From Psychroserpens burtonensis DSM 12212 (lineage in GTDB: Bacteria > Bacteroidota > Bacteroidia > Flavobacteriales > Flavobacteriaceae), in the NCBI RefSeq assembly GCF_000425305.1, contig NZ_AUDE01000026.1:1-64000 (forward strand): 64,000 nucleotides of DNA, given 5' to 3'. Of the stretch, positions 34,650-43,188 are shown one piece after another. A program made the translations under genes and the position numbers. The notes beneath the pieces were generated by a model. That model saw nothing but the letters and a program-made list of their open reading frames with translations, had not been told where the DNA came from and ran no database searches. Numbering within the stretch: position 1 is the first letter of the stretch; every line of letters starts with the position of its first letter.

Positions 34650-35060
34650 TTATAATTTGGCTTGTCTTGCCTCAAAAATCTTTAAGTACATAAAGGTTCC
34701 CATTTTTCGGGCGCGACGTTTTGCAGTTTCTGTGACATCTCCTTTAAAAAGTTCTTCGAGTGTTTCATACCAAAGGTTGAGCCAAATGCCAAAGTGAAGC
34801 TCTGAGATACTATGATCAAAATACTTATCTACCTTTACGTGAGCTTCTAGCGGATTTCCATAGTACTTCTTATCCAGCTTTTTGGCTATAAATAAACTCG
34901 TTTCCCAAAAGGTTGTCAAGTGCTCTAAATGCGCATCCCAATCTTTAATCATTTCATTAAAAAAAGGTCCTAGTATGTTGTCTTTACGTACCTTTTTATA
35001 AAACGTATCCACTAATAAAAACACATCCTCTCGATTACTAATATCTTGGTTCATAGCCAC
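34650..35060 (-). CDS. Group III truncated hemoglobin
   Basis: A 2-on-2 globin of 136 residues. Family features: FLLVDTFYKKVRKDNILGPFF (helices A-B), HLEHLTTFWETSLF (C-E region), NPLEAHVKV with H74, and SELHFGIWLNLWYETL with the proximal His H89. Group III proteins are linked to oxygen or nitric oxide handling under low oxygen. The start ATG lies 30 bases from a perfect FNR-like palindrome, which makes oxygen- or NO-dependent control likely. The gene is divergent from the DUF2520 gene. Confidence 0.92.
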   Translation of the reverse strand: MAMNQDISNREDVFLLVDTFYKKVRKDNILGPFFNEMIKDWDAHLEHLTTFWETSLFIAKKLDKKYYGNPLEAHVKVDKYFDHSISELHFGIWLNLWYETLEELFKGDVTETAKRRARKMGTFMYLKIFEARQAKL

Positions 35061-35089
35061 AAATGTAATTACTCAAGATAAATTAAAGC

Positions 35090-35103
35090 ATGATAATTAT
35101 CAT
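35090..35103. promoter_or_regulatory. FNR/Crp-like 14-bp palindrome between truncated hemoglobin and DUF2520 genes
   Basis: ATGATAATTATCAT has the same ATGATnnnnATCAT form as the sites at 10421 and 16060. Its centre is about 37 bases upstream of the hemoglobin start and 34 bases upstream of the divergent start. Such proximity could mean repression or a class II activator position. Confidence 0.6.
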
Positions 35104-35130
35104 TTCTTATTTCTATTGTATTTTAGCGGT

Positions 35131-35916
35131 ATGATTACAATAGTTATTTTAGGAGCAGGTAATGTTGCTCATCATTTATATAAGGCTTTTTTTTCTGCGG
35201 AAAACGTCACCATCAAGCAATGGTACAATCGAGACATAAAAAGCATGCGCCCTTTTAACAGCGAAGTGCTATTAACAAATGATCTGTCGCAACTCGTTGA
35301 AGCAGATATTTATATCATTGCAGTTAGTGATGATGCTATAGCTCAATTATCTGAACAATTACCCTTTGAAGACCGCTTGGTCGTGCATACTTCAGGGAGT
35401 GTAAGTCCTTATGATATAGATAAAAAGAATAGACGCGGTATTTTTTACCCGTTACAGACGTTTTCTAAAGGCGCAGAGATTAATTTTATAGAAGTTCCAT
35501 TATGTCTAGAAACCCTAATGCGTAAAGATTATCAGCAGTTGAAAGACTTAGGGCAATCAATTTCAAACCATACAAAACGGGTCAATAGCGATCAACGCGC
35601 TGCCTTACATTTAGCAGCAGTATTTGTGAATAATTTTACAAATCAATTATTTAGAGTAGCGCATGAAATCACAGAGTCTCAAGGTGCCGAATTTGATTTA
35701 CTCAAACCTCTCATTTTAGAAACTGCAAATAAAATTCAAAACCTATCCCCTTTTAGAGCTCAAACTGGTCCTGCCAAACGCAACGACAAAAAAACAATTA
35801 AAAGACACTTAAAAATGCTCGATAATGAGCATCATAAAGACATTTACAAGTTAATGACTGCTTCGATAAAAAAAACTCATGCTTCGACAAGCGCAACAAC
35901 TAAAAAAAACAGATAA
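35131..35916 (+). CDS. Rossmann-like and DUF2520 domain-containing protein
   Basis: The start at 35131 (MITIVILGAGNVAHHLYKAF) begins exactly at the nucleotide-binding strand; a start five residues earlier is less likely. The N-terminal Rossmann part has GAGNVA (7-12), then DIYIIAVSDDAI and VVHTSGSVSP. The C-terminal helical DUF2520 part (about 130-255) contains AALHLAAVFVNNFTNQLF and FRAQTGPAKRNDKKTIKRH. It resembles NADP-dependent short-chain reductases of the F420/ketopantoate type, but the substrate is unknown. It is the first of a block of functionally mixed but commonly linked genes. Confidence 0.88.
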   Translation: MITIVILGAGNVAHHLYKAFFSAENVTIKQWYNRDIKSMRPFNSEVLLTNDLSQLVEADIYIIAVSDDAIAQLSEQLPFEDRLVVHTSGSVSPYDIDKKNRRGIFYPLQTFSKGAEINFIEVPLCLETLMRKDYQQLKDLGQSISNHTKRVNSDQRAALHLAAVFVNNFTNQLFRVAHEITESQGAEFDLLKPLILETANKIQNLSPFRAQTGPAKRNDKKTIKRHLKMLDNEHHKDIYKLMTASIKKTHASTSATTKKNR

Positions 35917-35920
35917 TTAA

Positions 35921-36451
35921 ATGGACGATAAAAGTTATAAAGAATACCTAGAACACATTACCACTTTTATTTTTGATGTGGATGGTGTACTTACAGATGG
36001 AACTGTTACAGTAATGACCAACGGTGATATGCTAAGGCGTATGAATATTAAAGATGGTTATGCCCTTAAAACAGCTATAGATGCTGGATTTAACATCTGT
36101 ATTATTTCTGGAGGAAGTAATCTTGGTGTGCAAAAACGTTTGGAAAGCCTGGGCATTACAGATATTTATTTGGGTGCTCACCAAAAGGTCAATCAATTTC
36201 ATGAGTATGTGACGAACAACAATATAGAGGCAAAAAACGTATTGTATATGGGAGATGATATTCCAGATATTCCTGTCATGAAATTAGTTGGATTGGCTGT
36301 TTGTCCGCAAGATGCTGCCATAGAAGTCAAAGCTGTAAGCCATTATATTTCTCACAAAGGAGGTGGACAAGGTGCTGTACGAGACATCATTGAGCAAATC
36401 ATGAAAGTGCAAGGCAAATGGGACGGGAATTTTGATGCCAAGTATGATTAG
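35921..36451 (+). CDS. kdsC: KdsC-like 3-deoxy-D-manno-octulosonate-8-phosphate phosphatase (HAD)
   Basis: A capless HAD of 176 residues with FDVDGVLTDGTV (nucleophile D19, acid D21), GYALKTAIDAGF, motif II IISGGSNLGVQKR and motif IV MGDDIPDIPVM; the tail GGGQGAVRDIIE closes the tetrameric active site. In KDO synthesis the enzyme frees KDO from KDO-8-phosphate for lipopolysaccharide. It starts 4 bases after the DUF2520 stop. Confidence 0.88.
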   Translation: MDDKSYKEYLEHITTFIFDVDGVLTDGTVTVMTNGDMLRRMNIKDGYALKTAIDAGFNICIISGGSNLGVQKRLESLGITDIYLGAHQKVNQFHEYVTNNNIEAKNVLYMGDDIPDIPVMKLVGLAVCPQDAAIEVKAVSHYISHKGGGQGAVRDIIEQIMKVQGKWDGNFDAKYD

Positions 36452-36579
36452 TATAAGTTTCAACTTTAACTTCTAGCAAACCTGATTCGATTAAAAAAGA
36501 AAAGACTGAAGACTCAAGATCATTTAGAATTCAGCACTCATCAAAATTAGTATAATACAAGTTAACACCTAAAAGCACA

Positions 36580-37497
36580 TTGCACATTTTAAATCTCATT
36601 CGTTGGAAAAATCTGGTACTGATTATCATTGCACAAGTACTTATCAAATATGCGCTTTTTGAATCTTTTGACGTACCCACAACTTTAAATACATTAGGTT
36701 TTTCGCTTTTAGTCATTACGACGCTTTGTATCGCTGCTGCAGGTAATATCATTAATGATATTTACGATGTTGAAACAGATACTATTAACAAACCCAACAA
36801 AGTCATTATTGGCAAACAAGTTTCAGAAAACCTGGCCTATAATCTATTTTTTACTCTAAATATTACAGGTATTATTCTAGGCTTTTTCTTAGCACAAAGC
36901 ATTGGTCAGGGTTCATTCTTTGCCATTTTTGTTATTATTTCTTTAGCGCTTTATGTATATGCGTCTTATTTGAAAGGGACGGTATTATTTGGAAATATTC
37001 TCATCTCTTTTTTAGTAGCAATGAGTATAATTATTGTTGGCATTTTTGATTTATTACCAGCAATAAACCCTCAAAACAGAGCTACTCAACTCACTTTTTT
37101 TGATATTATTTTTGATTATGCCATTTTCGCCTTCTTAATTAATTTAGTTCGGGAAATGGTCAAGGATATACAAGATGTTGATGGCGATTATAAAGCAGGC
37201 ATGACGACCTTACCCATCGTTTTAGGTCGTGAGCGTACAAACAAAATTGCGTTTGTCATAAGTATGATACCTATTGGTGCTGTTATTTATTTCATGGTGA
37301 CTTATTTATATACACAACCAATTGCAATTGGCTATTTCCTGCTTTTTGTTATTGCGCCTTTAATCTATGCTACCATAAAAATTTTTGGAGCTGCCGACAA
37401 CTTTCACTACAAGCAAATTAGCTTGGTTTATAAATTGGTAATGCTTTTTGGGATTTTATCATTGTTACTTTACCCTCTTATAATTAAAACGACTTAA
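36580..37497 (+). CDS. UbiA-family prenyltransferase (geranylgeranylglycerol-phosphate geranylgeranyltransferase-like)
   Basis: An integral membrane prenyltransferase of 305 residues with eight to nine membrane segments. The first Asp-rich motif is NDIYDVETD (residues ~60-68), and the second is DIQDVDGDYKAGMTTLP (~198-214), both needed for Mg-prenyl diphosphate binding. A TTG at 36580 is the only usable start, since an in-frame TAA lies at 36553 and no ATG falls between. Flavobacterial members are usually annotated as GGGP geranylgeranyltransferases by similarity to archaeal lipid enzymes; the actual acceptor is untested. Confidence 0.82.
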   Translation: MHILNLIRWKNLVLIIIAQVLIKYALFESFDVPTTLNTLGFSLLVITTLCIAAAGNIINDIYDVETDTINKPNKVIIGKQVSENLAYNLFFTLNITGIILGFFLAQSIGQGSFFAIFVIISLALYVYASYLKGTVLFGNILISFLVAMSIIIVGIFDLLPAINPQNRATQLTFFDIIFDYAIFAFLINLVREMVKDIQDVDGDYKAGMTTLPIVLGRERTNKIAFVISMIPIGAVIYFMVTYLYTQPIAIGYFLLFVIAPLIYATIKIFGAADNFHYKQISLVYKLVMLFGILSLLLYPLIIKTT

Positions 37498-37499
37498 AA

Positions 37500-38087
37500 A
37501 TGATTCAAGACAAACTCAAAAATTACACTCTAATTCTCGCGTCAGGATCACCTCGCCGTCAGCAATTTTTTAAAGATTTAGGATTAGATTTTGAGATTAG
37601 GTTAAAGCCCATTGATGAAGTGTATCCAAACAAATTACATCATTCTGAAGTTAGTGATTATTTAGCTCAATTAAAGTCAGAACCTTTTAAAAACGAATTG
37701 AAAGACAAGGACATTCTAGTGACTAGTGACACTATTGTTTGGCATAACAATAAAGCCTTAGGAAAACCTAAAGATTACGATGATGCATTTCAAATGTTAT
37801 TCTCTATGAGTAACTCCTCTCACGAAGTGATTACCTCTATTACGTTTACCACCAAAATATCTCAAAAAACAGTAAATGCTGTTACAAAAGTGACTTTTAA
37901 TGCGCTCACTACAAACGAAATTGATTATTACGTCAAAACCTTCAGACCTTATGATAAAGCTGGCGCCTACGGAATTCAAGAATGGATTGGCCAAATAGGA
38001 ATCACTGGTATTGAAGGCTCTTACACGAACGTCGTAGGCCTGCCAACACACCTCCTTTACAAAACGTTAAACAGCATGGTTTTATAA
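37500..38087 (+). CDS. maf: Maf family nucleotide pyrophosphatase
   Basis: Maf proteins hydrolyse non-canonical or pyrimidine nucleotide triphosphates. The 195 residues start two bases after the UbiA stop. The signature LASGSPRRQQFFKDLG (14-29), SDTIVWHNNKALGKPKDYDDA (~76-96) with the catalytic Asp, and the C-terminal DKAGAYGIQEWIGQIGITGIEGSYTNVVGLP region are all present. The SDTIV and YGIQ motifs favour the dTTP/UTP subgroup (YhdE-like). Confidence 0.93.
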   Translation: MIQDKLKNYTLILASGSPRRQQFFKDLGLDFEIRLKPIDEVYPNKLHHSEVSDYLAQLKSEPFKNELKDKDILVTSDTIVWHNNKALGKPKDYDDAFQMLFSMSNSSHEVITSITFTTKISQKTVNAVTKVTFNALTTNEIDYYVKTFRPYDKAGAYGIQEWIGQIGITGIEGSYTNVVGLPTHLLYKTLNSMVL

Positions 38088-38121
38088 GGTTTGATTTGTA
38101 ATTTTACCAAAATTTATAGCC

Positions 38122-39057
38122 ATGAATAAACGCTATTTAGTATTACTTGTTTTCTTCGGAATATTTATGTCTTGTAGGGACAATACGATACCAAAAGACC
38201 AAGCCTTACAAAGCGAGCCAATTTCCGAAGCACCACAAACGCTTACGAAGTCACCTGCCTTTGAACCATCTCAAGAATTTAAAGACTACTGGTATGCTGG
38301 AGAAGCAGAAATATCATCCTATCAATTAAAACAAGCACGTTATGGAGAAATGCGAGATGGCAACGCTGTTTTAGTGTTTGTTACAGAAGATTTTCTCCCA
38401 CAAAAACAAGTCAAAGCAGATCGCTATGACAAAGCCAATACGTCTCTTTTAAAATTAAATTTCACGAAAAATTTCAACACTGGTGTGTATCCGTATTCTA
38501 TAATGCAATCTACGTTTTACCCTGTGAGCAATAACCAGCATGCACTAAAAGTAAGTTGCTCTGTGCAAGAATGGTGCGGACATGTCTATTCGCAACTTAA
38601 TAATCGTGGGAAATTTGAAATGACATCATACAGTTATTTTGAAAGTGAAGGAGATGAAGAGGTCACTTTAGATAAAGCCATTTTAGAAAATGAATTGTGG
38701 ACAAAATTACGAATAGACCCTAAAAGCCTACCTACTGGTGAGTTAAAAATTATTCCGTCCATGGAATATATTCGATTAAAGCATATAGAAACGAAACCCT
38801 ATTTTGCAAAAGCGATTAATAAAGACGGACAATATATCATCTATTACAATGGGCTTGATCGTAAATTAACCATTAATTATAATCCAGAATTCCCTTATGA
38901 CATAACGAGCTGGGAAGAGACCTACAAAGACGGTTATGGTGCACGTTCTAAAATGCTTACAACAAAAGCGACAAAACTTAAAACCATCAAATCTGCTTAT
39001 TGGAGTAAAAACTCAAATGCAGATGAAAATTTACGCAAAACTCTTCAACTTAAATAG
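38122..39057 (+). CDS. Conserved lipoprotein next to maf
   Basis: MNKRYLVLLVFFGIFMSCRDN is a lipoprotein signal with lipidated Cys18. The mature part (about 290 residues) shows YWYAGEAEISSYQLKQARYG, VFVTEDFLPQKQ, SCSVQEWCGHVYSQ (two Cys close together) and KAINKDGQYIIYYNGLDRKL. From memory, database entries for this family are often mislabelled as septum formation inhibitor Maf because of gene neighbourhood. The sequence has none of the Maf motifs. The function is unknown; it is probably on the periplasmic side of a membrane. Confidence 0.7.
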   Translation: MNKRYLVLLVFFGIFMSCRDNTIPKDQALQSEPISEAPQTLTKSPAFEPSQEFKDYWYAGEAEISSYQLKQARYGEMRDGNAVLVFVTEDFLPQKQVKADRYDKANTSLLKLNFTKNFNTGVYPYSIMQSTFYPVSNNQHALKVSCSVQEWCGHVYSQLNNRGKFEMTSYSYFESEGDEEVTLDKAILENELWTKLRIDPKSLPTGELKIIPSMEYIRLKHIETKPYFAKAINKDGQYIIYYNGLDRKLTINYNPEFPYDITSWEETYKDGYGARSKMLTTKATKLKTIKSAYWSKNSNADENLRKTLQLK

Positions 39058-39072
39058 CAAACTATTTAAGTT
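39047..39072. terminator. Perfect 11-bp hairpin spanning the lipoprotein stop codon
   Basis: AACTTAAATAG, loop CAAA and CTATTTAAGTT are perfectly complementary and include the TAG stop at 39055-39057. No long T-run follows. It may act as a terminator or stabilise the 3' end. Confidence 0.5.
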
Positions 39073-39109
39073 GTACTATATCTTTGAATGACCAACTAAA
39101 CTCATCTTT

Positions 39110-39652
39110 ATGTTTTTTGAAACTTACAAATCTCAATTGATTATTACTGGTTTTGTGCTACTTATCATACTATTGATTCGTTTTATAAGTCACGAGCTCG
39201 TTAAGAAAATGGGAAGAAAAAGCGGAGTTAACGACGCTCGTATTAAACTAATACGCAGATATATAACTGTAACACTGTTTATTATAACTTTAATAATTCA
39301 ATCTTTTGTTTTTGGTGCAGAATTCAAAGACATGGCAGTTGTATTCTCTTCTGTTTTTGCGGTTATAGGGATTGCACTTTTCGCTATTTGGTCTATTTTA
39401 AGTAATGTTACTTCGGGAATTATTATGTTCTTTTCTTTTCCATATAAAGTAGGAGATAAAATCAAAATCCATGATAAAGATTTCCCAATTGAAGCCATTA
39501 TAGAAGATATTAGAGCATTCCAACTGCACTTAAGATTAGACAGTGGAGATCTTGTTACATATCCTAATAATTTGATTCTCCAAAAAGCGGTGACTTTGTT
39601 AGAGAAAGACGCAATTGAAGGGCTTCATGATGACGGGAGTGATTCTATTTAA
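39110..39652 (+). CDS. Small MscS-type mechanosensitive channel domain protein
   Basis: A 180-residue protein with membrane segments at about 8-27, 47-68 and 73-100. The last carries the MscS pore-like FAIWSILSNVTSGIIMFFSFPY, then the beta domain start KVGDKIKIHDKDFPIEAIIEDI and LVTYPNNLILQKAV. It lacks the C-terminal vestibule of full MscS proteins, so it is one of the minimal MscS forms. A TATCTTTG box at 39079-39086 lies 24 bases upstream of the start. Confidence 0.85.
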   Translation: MFFETYKSQLIITGFVLLIILLIRFISHELVKKMGRKSGVNDARIKLIRRYITVTLFIITLIIQSFVFGAEFKDMAVVFSSVFAVIGIALFAIWSILSNVTSGIIMFFSFPYKVGDKIKIHDKDFPIEAIIEDIRAFQLHLRLDSGDLVTYPNNLILQKAVTLLEKDAIEGLHDDGSDSI

Positions 39653-39658
39653 GAAACT

Positions 39659-39865
39659 ATGAGTAAAACGTTTTATAAATTACTTTCTTTTTTCTTCGGA
39701 ATATTTTGCTTTGGAGGAATAAAGCAGACCTATAGAGTACTAACATCCAGTGCTCCAGATATTGTTTCAAAGCGCACGTACCTAACAATTATGGCGCTTT
39801 TAATTACAGGAGCCTTTTTAAGTTTAACTATTTATTTTTATCGCAAAGGAACCAATAAACACTAA
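39659..39865 (+). CDS. Small membrane protein, 68 aa
   Basis: Begins 6 bases after the small MscS gene. Two hydrophobic segments (about 8-24, FFFGIFCFGGIKQTY, and 42-62, TIMALLITGAFLSLTIYFY) are joined by a short polar loop. No family is recognised. The gene spacing suggests co-transcription with the channel. Confidence 0.5.
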   Translation: MSKTFYKLLSFFFGIFCFGGIKQTYRVLTSSAPDIVSKRTYLTIMALLITGAFLSLTIYFYRKGTNKH

Positions 39866-39869
39866 CAGT

Positions 39870-40204
39870 GTGACACCAACAAACAGCCACATCAATTACA
39901 TAGAATTGTATGCCAACAACCTTGAAAGCATCAAAATATTCTATACGAAAGTATTTGGCTGGATGTTTACAGATTATGGTCCAACTTACACCTCCTTTTC
40001 CAATAGTGGATTGACTGGTGGATTCGAAAAAACAGAAAAACCAATTACAAATGACGCCTTAGTTATTATTCATAATGAAAATTTAAAAGATATCAAACAA
40101 AAATCATTGCCCTTGGTGGTGCGATCTCTGTAGATATATTTTTGTTTCCTGGAGGAAGGCGTTTTCAGCTTACAGACCACTCAGGTAACGCGTTAGCCGT
40201 TTAG
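39870..40204 (+). pseudogene. VOC family (glyoxalase-like) protein, frameshifted
   Basis: A GTG at 39870 opens a VOC-type protein: INYIELYANNLESIKIFYTK, FGWMFTDYGPTYTSFSNSG, then KDIKQKSLPLV, where the frame stops at 40131. The remaining family sequence continues one frame over as GGAISVDIFLFPGGRRFQLT and DHSGNALAV with TAG at 40204. In intact relatives these parts are contiguous, so a single indel near 40105-40115 breaks the gene. The damage is recent, since both halves are well preserved. A sequencing error is the alternative explanation. Confidence 0.75.
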
Positions 40205-40474
40205 AAAGAAGAGTAACTATATGATTCATTAAAAAATTATTTACATGACATTGGGTATAACAGTAAAAATTCAACATCGGGCGACTCATCAATGTGTTAC
40301 ACAAGACGCTCATAAAATAATTGATACTGCTAAGTTTGCGATATTTAAATTGTAAGACAGCATGACTGATCGCATGTAGCTTAACCTATCTACTCTTAAT
40401 AGACAGACGTCATTTTCCTTTATTTTCTAACGTTAAAGAAATCTAAAAACACAGACTCACCTATCATACTTTAT

Positions 40475-40482
40475 TATATTTG
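40475..40482 (+). promoter_or_regulatory. TAnnTTTG -7 element before the PIG-L gene
   Basis: TATATTTG lies 22 bases before the ATG at 40504, the usual place for a Bacteroidota -7 box. It also argues against the upstream in-frame start at 40480, which would fall inside the promoter. Confidence 0.45.
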
Positions 40483-40503
40483 ATTCTAGCTAAATATCAA
40501 ACA

Positions 40504-43029
40504 ATGAAGACACGATTACATCTCCTGCTTTTATCCCTATTTTCAATAACGCTAATAACAGCCCAACAACCAAAAAAACCTACATCATCTGAGATTCATG
40601 AGTCTCTAAAAAAGTTGAATTTCTTAGGCTCTGTGCTATATGTTGCTGCACATCCCGATGATGAAAACACTCGGTTAATTTCCTATATGTCTAACGAAGT
40701 AAAAGCAAGAACTGCTTATCTATCGTTAACTCGAGGTGATGGCGGACAAAATCTAGTTGGACCAGAAATTAGAGAGCTATTAGGTGTAATTAGAACGCAA
40801 GAACTTCTTGCTGCTCGTCGTATAGATGGTGGCGAACAATTATTTACAAGAGCAAACGATTTTGGATATTCTAAACATCCTGATGAGACGTTAGCTATTT
40901 GGAATAAAGAAGAAGTTTTAAGTGATGTTGTTTTAGCTATTAGACAGTTTCAACCTGATGTGATAATTAATCGTTTTGATCATAGAAGTCCAGGAAGCAC
41001 ACATGGTCATCATACAAGTTCTGCGATGTTAAGCGTAGAAGCTTTTGATCTAGTAAGTGACAAAAATGCGTATCCAAAACAATTATCACGAACCGAAATT
41101 TGGCAACCACAACGTTTATTTTTTAATACATCTTGGTGGTTCTATGGAAGTCAAGAAAAATTTGACGACGCAGATAAATCAAACTTATTAGAGGTCGATA
41201 CTGGCGTATACTTCCCGAGTAGCGGATTAAGTAATCCTGAAATTGCAGCTTTGAGTCGCAGTCAACATAAATCTCAAGGATTTGGTAGTACAGGAAGTCG
41301 CGGCGCACAAATAGAATATATTGAACTCATAAAAGGAGATTTACCAACAGACAAGACCAATATATTTGAAGGTATAGACACCTCATGGAATCGTTTAGAA
41401 GGCGGAAAATCTATTGGAGAGATTCTTAACGCTGTTCAAAAAAACTATGATTTCAAAAACCCGTCAGCGTCTATATCAGAACTAGTTAGAGCTTATAAAG
41501 GGATTCATAATTTAAAAAATGAGCACTGGAAAAACATAAAAACAAAGGAAATAAAAGATATTATCGCTGCTTGTGCTGGTTTATATCTAGAAGCTACAGT
41601 CAATTCGAACCATGCCACTGCAGGATCTAATATCGATTTAAACTTAGAGATTATTAATCGTAGTGCTTCAAAAATTATTTTGTCAAGTATCATAAATCCT
41701 AACGGGATTAAAATAGATAAAAACATCACATTAGATAATAATACCGATTTTGATTTCAAAGAAACGGTAGCTATCAAAACAGACCAACAAGTTTCTACTC
41801 CCTATTGGTTAATAAAAAAAGGAACTTTGGGAATGTATGACGTTGAAGACAAAAGCCTAATAGGCAAGCCTGAAACACCTAGAAGGCTCAATATTACATT
41901 TAATTTAAATATTGAAAACGTTGACATCTCTTTTACGAAAGCCATTGTTTACAAAACTAATGATCCCGTAAAAGGTGAAGTGTACAAACCTTTTGAAATC
42001 ATCCCTGAAGTATCTGCTAAAATTTCAGAAAAAGTCATCATTCTTGATACTGATAAACAGCGAGATATTGAAGTTATCATTAAAGCAGGTAGAGATAATA
42101 TTGAAGGTTATGTTCAAATTGCACATCCAAAAAACTGGAATGTATTACCTGAAAAGCAAAAAGTAATTATCGTTAATAGAGGTCAAGAGCAGCGTTTAAT
42201 TTTTACTGTTATTCCTCCAAAAGAGCAAAGCGAGGGTTTATTAACACCTATGGTACATATTGGAGATATGATATACACCAAAGAGCTTATTGAGATAGAT
42301 TATGATCACATACCGTTTCAAACGGTTTTATTGCCGAGTGAGACAAAAATCGTACGTCTAGACATCAAAAAAAGAGGTCAAAATATTGGCTATATCGAAG
42401 GTGCTGGTGATATTGTTCCAGAGAGCTTAAGACAGATTGGTTATAATGTAGCTATTTTAAAACCCGAAGATATTTCTGCAGAAAATTTAAAACGTTTTGA
42501 TGCCATCGTAGTTGGAATTAGAGCCTACAATACTGTAGAAGAATTAAAATTTAAACAAGAACTACTGTTTGACTATGTTGCACAAGGCGGAAATATGATC
42601 GTACAATACAACACAAGTCGTGGCATTAAAGTGGATCAAATTGCGCCTTATAACTTAAAACTTTCAAGAGATCGTGTAACTGATGAATTTGCAGATGTTA
42701 AATTATTAGCAACGAATCACGAAGTTTTAAATGTTCCAAATAAAATAACAGCAAAAGATTTTGAGGGCTGGACGCAGGAACGTGGTTTATATTTTCCTGA
42801 CGAATGGTCTAGTGAGTTCATACCCATTCTATCTATGAATGATGAAGGCGAAACGCCTAAAACAGGAAGCTTACTAGTTGCGAAATATGGAAAAGGACAT
42901 TACATCTATACAGGTCTCAGCTTTTTTAGAGAGTTTCCTGCTGGTGTTTCTGGAGCATACCGCTTGTTTGCTAATATACTATCTTTAGGTAAAAATGATT
43001 TGAACGACGCAGAACAAATCAAAAACTAA
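40504..43029 (+). CDS. Large secreted PIG-L/LmbE family deacetylase
   Basis: The start at 40504 gives a clean signal peptide (MKTRLHLLLLSLFSITLITA). Residues ~40-250 form the PIG-L domain with AAHPDDENTR and the metal-binding STHGHHTSSAM; the family extension TRGDGGQNLVGPE is present. Residues ~370-600 are beta-rich. The C-terminal ~200 residues (KRFDAIVVGIRAYNT; QYNTSRG; GKGHYIYTGLSFFREFPAG) resemble a glutamine-amidotransferase-like (ThuA-type) domain. The combined enzyme of 841 residues is probably periplasmic and acts on N-acetylated sugars, upstream of a symporter and oxidoreductase. Confidence 0.85.
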   Translation: MKTRLHLLLLSLFSITLITAQQPKKPTSSEIHESLKKLNFLGSVLYVAAHPDDENTRLISYMSNEVKARTAYLSLTRGDGGQNLVGPEIRELLGVIRTQELLAARRIDGGEQLFTRANDFGYSKHPDETLAIWNKEEVLSDVVLAIRQFQPDVIINRFDHRSPGSTHGHHTSSAMLSVEAFDLVSDKNAYPKQLSRTEIWQPQRLFFNTSWWFYGSQEKFDDADKSNLLEVDTGVYFPSSGLSNPEIAALSRSQHKSQGFGSTGSRGAQIEYIELIKGDLPTDKTNIFEGIDTSWNRLEGGKSIGEILNAVQKNYDFKNPSASISELVRAYKGIHNLKNEHWKNIKTKEIKDIIAACAGLYLEATVNSNHATAGSNIDLNLEIINRSASKIILSSIINPNGIKIDKNITLDNNTDFDFKETVAIKTDQQVSTPYWLIKKGTLGMYDVEDKSLIGKPETPRRLNITFNLNIENVDISFTKAIVYKTNDPVKGEVYKPFEIIPEVSAKISEKVIILDTDKQRDIEVIIKAGRDNIEGYVQIAHPKNWNVLPEKQKVIIVNRGQEQRLIFTVIPPKEQSEGLLTPMVHIGDMIYTKELIEIDYDHIPFQTVLLPSETKIVRLDIKKRGQNIGYIEGAGDIVPESLRQIGYNVAILKPEDISAENLKRFDAIVVGIRAYNTVEELKFKQELLFDYVAQGGNMIVQYNTSRGIKVDQIAPYNLKLSRDRVTDEFADVKLLATNHEVLNVPNKITAKDFEGWTQERGLYFPDEWSSEFIPILSMNDEGETPKTGSLLVAKYGKGHYIYTGLSFFREFPAGVSGAYRLFANILSLGKNDLNDAEQIKN

Positions 43030-43091
43030 GCATCCATAGATTATAAAATATTTGGTAACTAATCTTGTCAAAGTCACAAAAACCACCAACC

Positions 43092-43187
43092 ATGGAAAAA
43101 TACAAATGGAATAAAATGTATACCATAGTACTTGCTGCTAATATTGTATATATCATCGCATTTTACATCATCACAAAAGCCTTTTAA
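43092..43187 (+). CDS. Single-span membrane peptide upstream of symporter, 31 aa
   Basis: ATG at 43092 encodes MEKYKWNKMYTIVLAANIVY then IIAFYIITKAF and TAA, ending 2 bases before the symporter ATG. One membrane helix with a Lys/Trp-rich start is visible. From memory, short proteins of this kind precede sodium/solute symporters in other Flavobacteriia, and the spacing supports translational coupling. It may be a small symporter subunit. Confidence 0.6.
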   Translation: MEKYKWNKMYTIVLAANIVYIIAFYIITKAF

Positions 43188-43188
43188 A

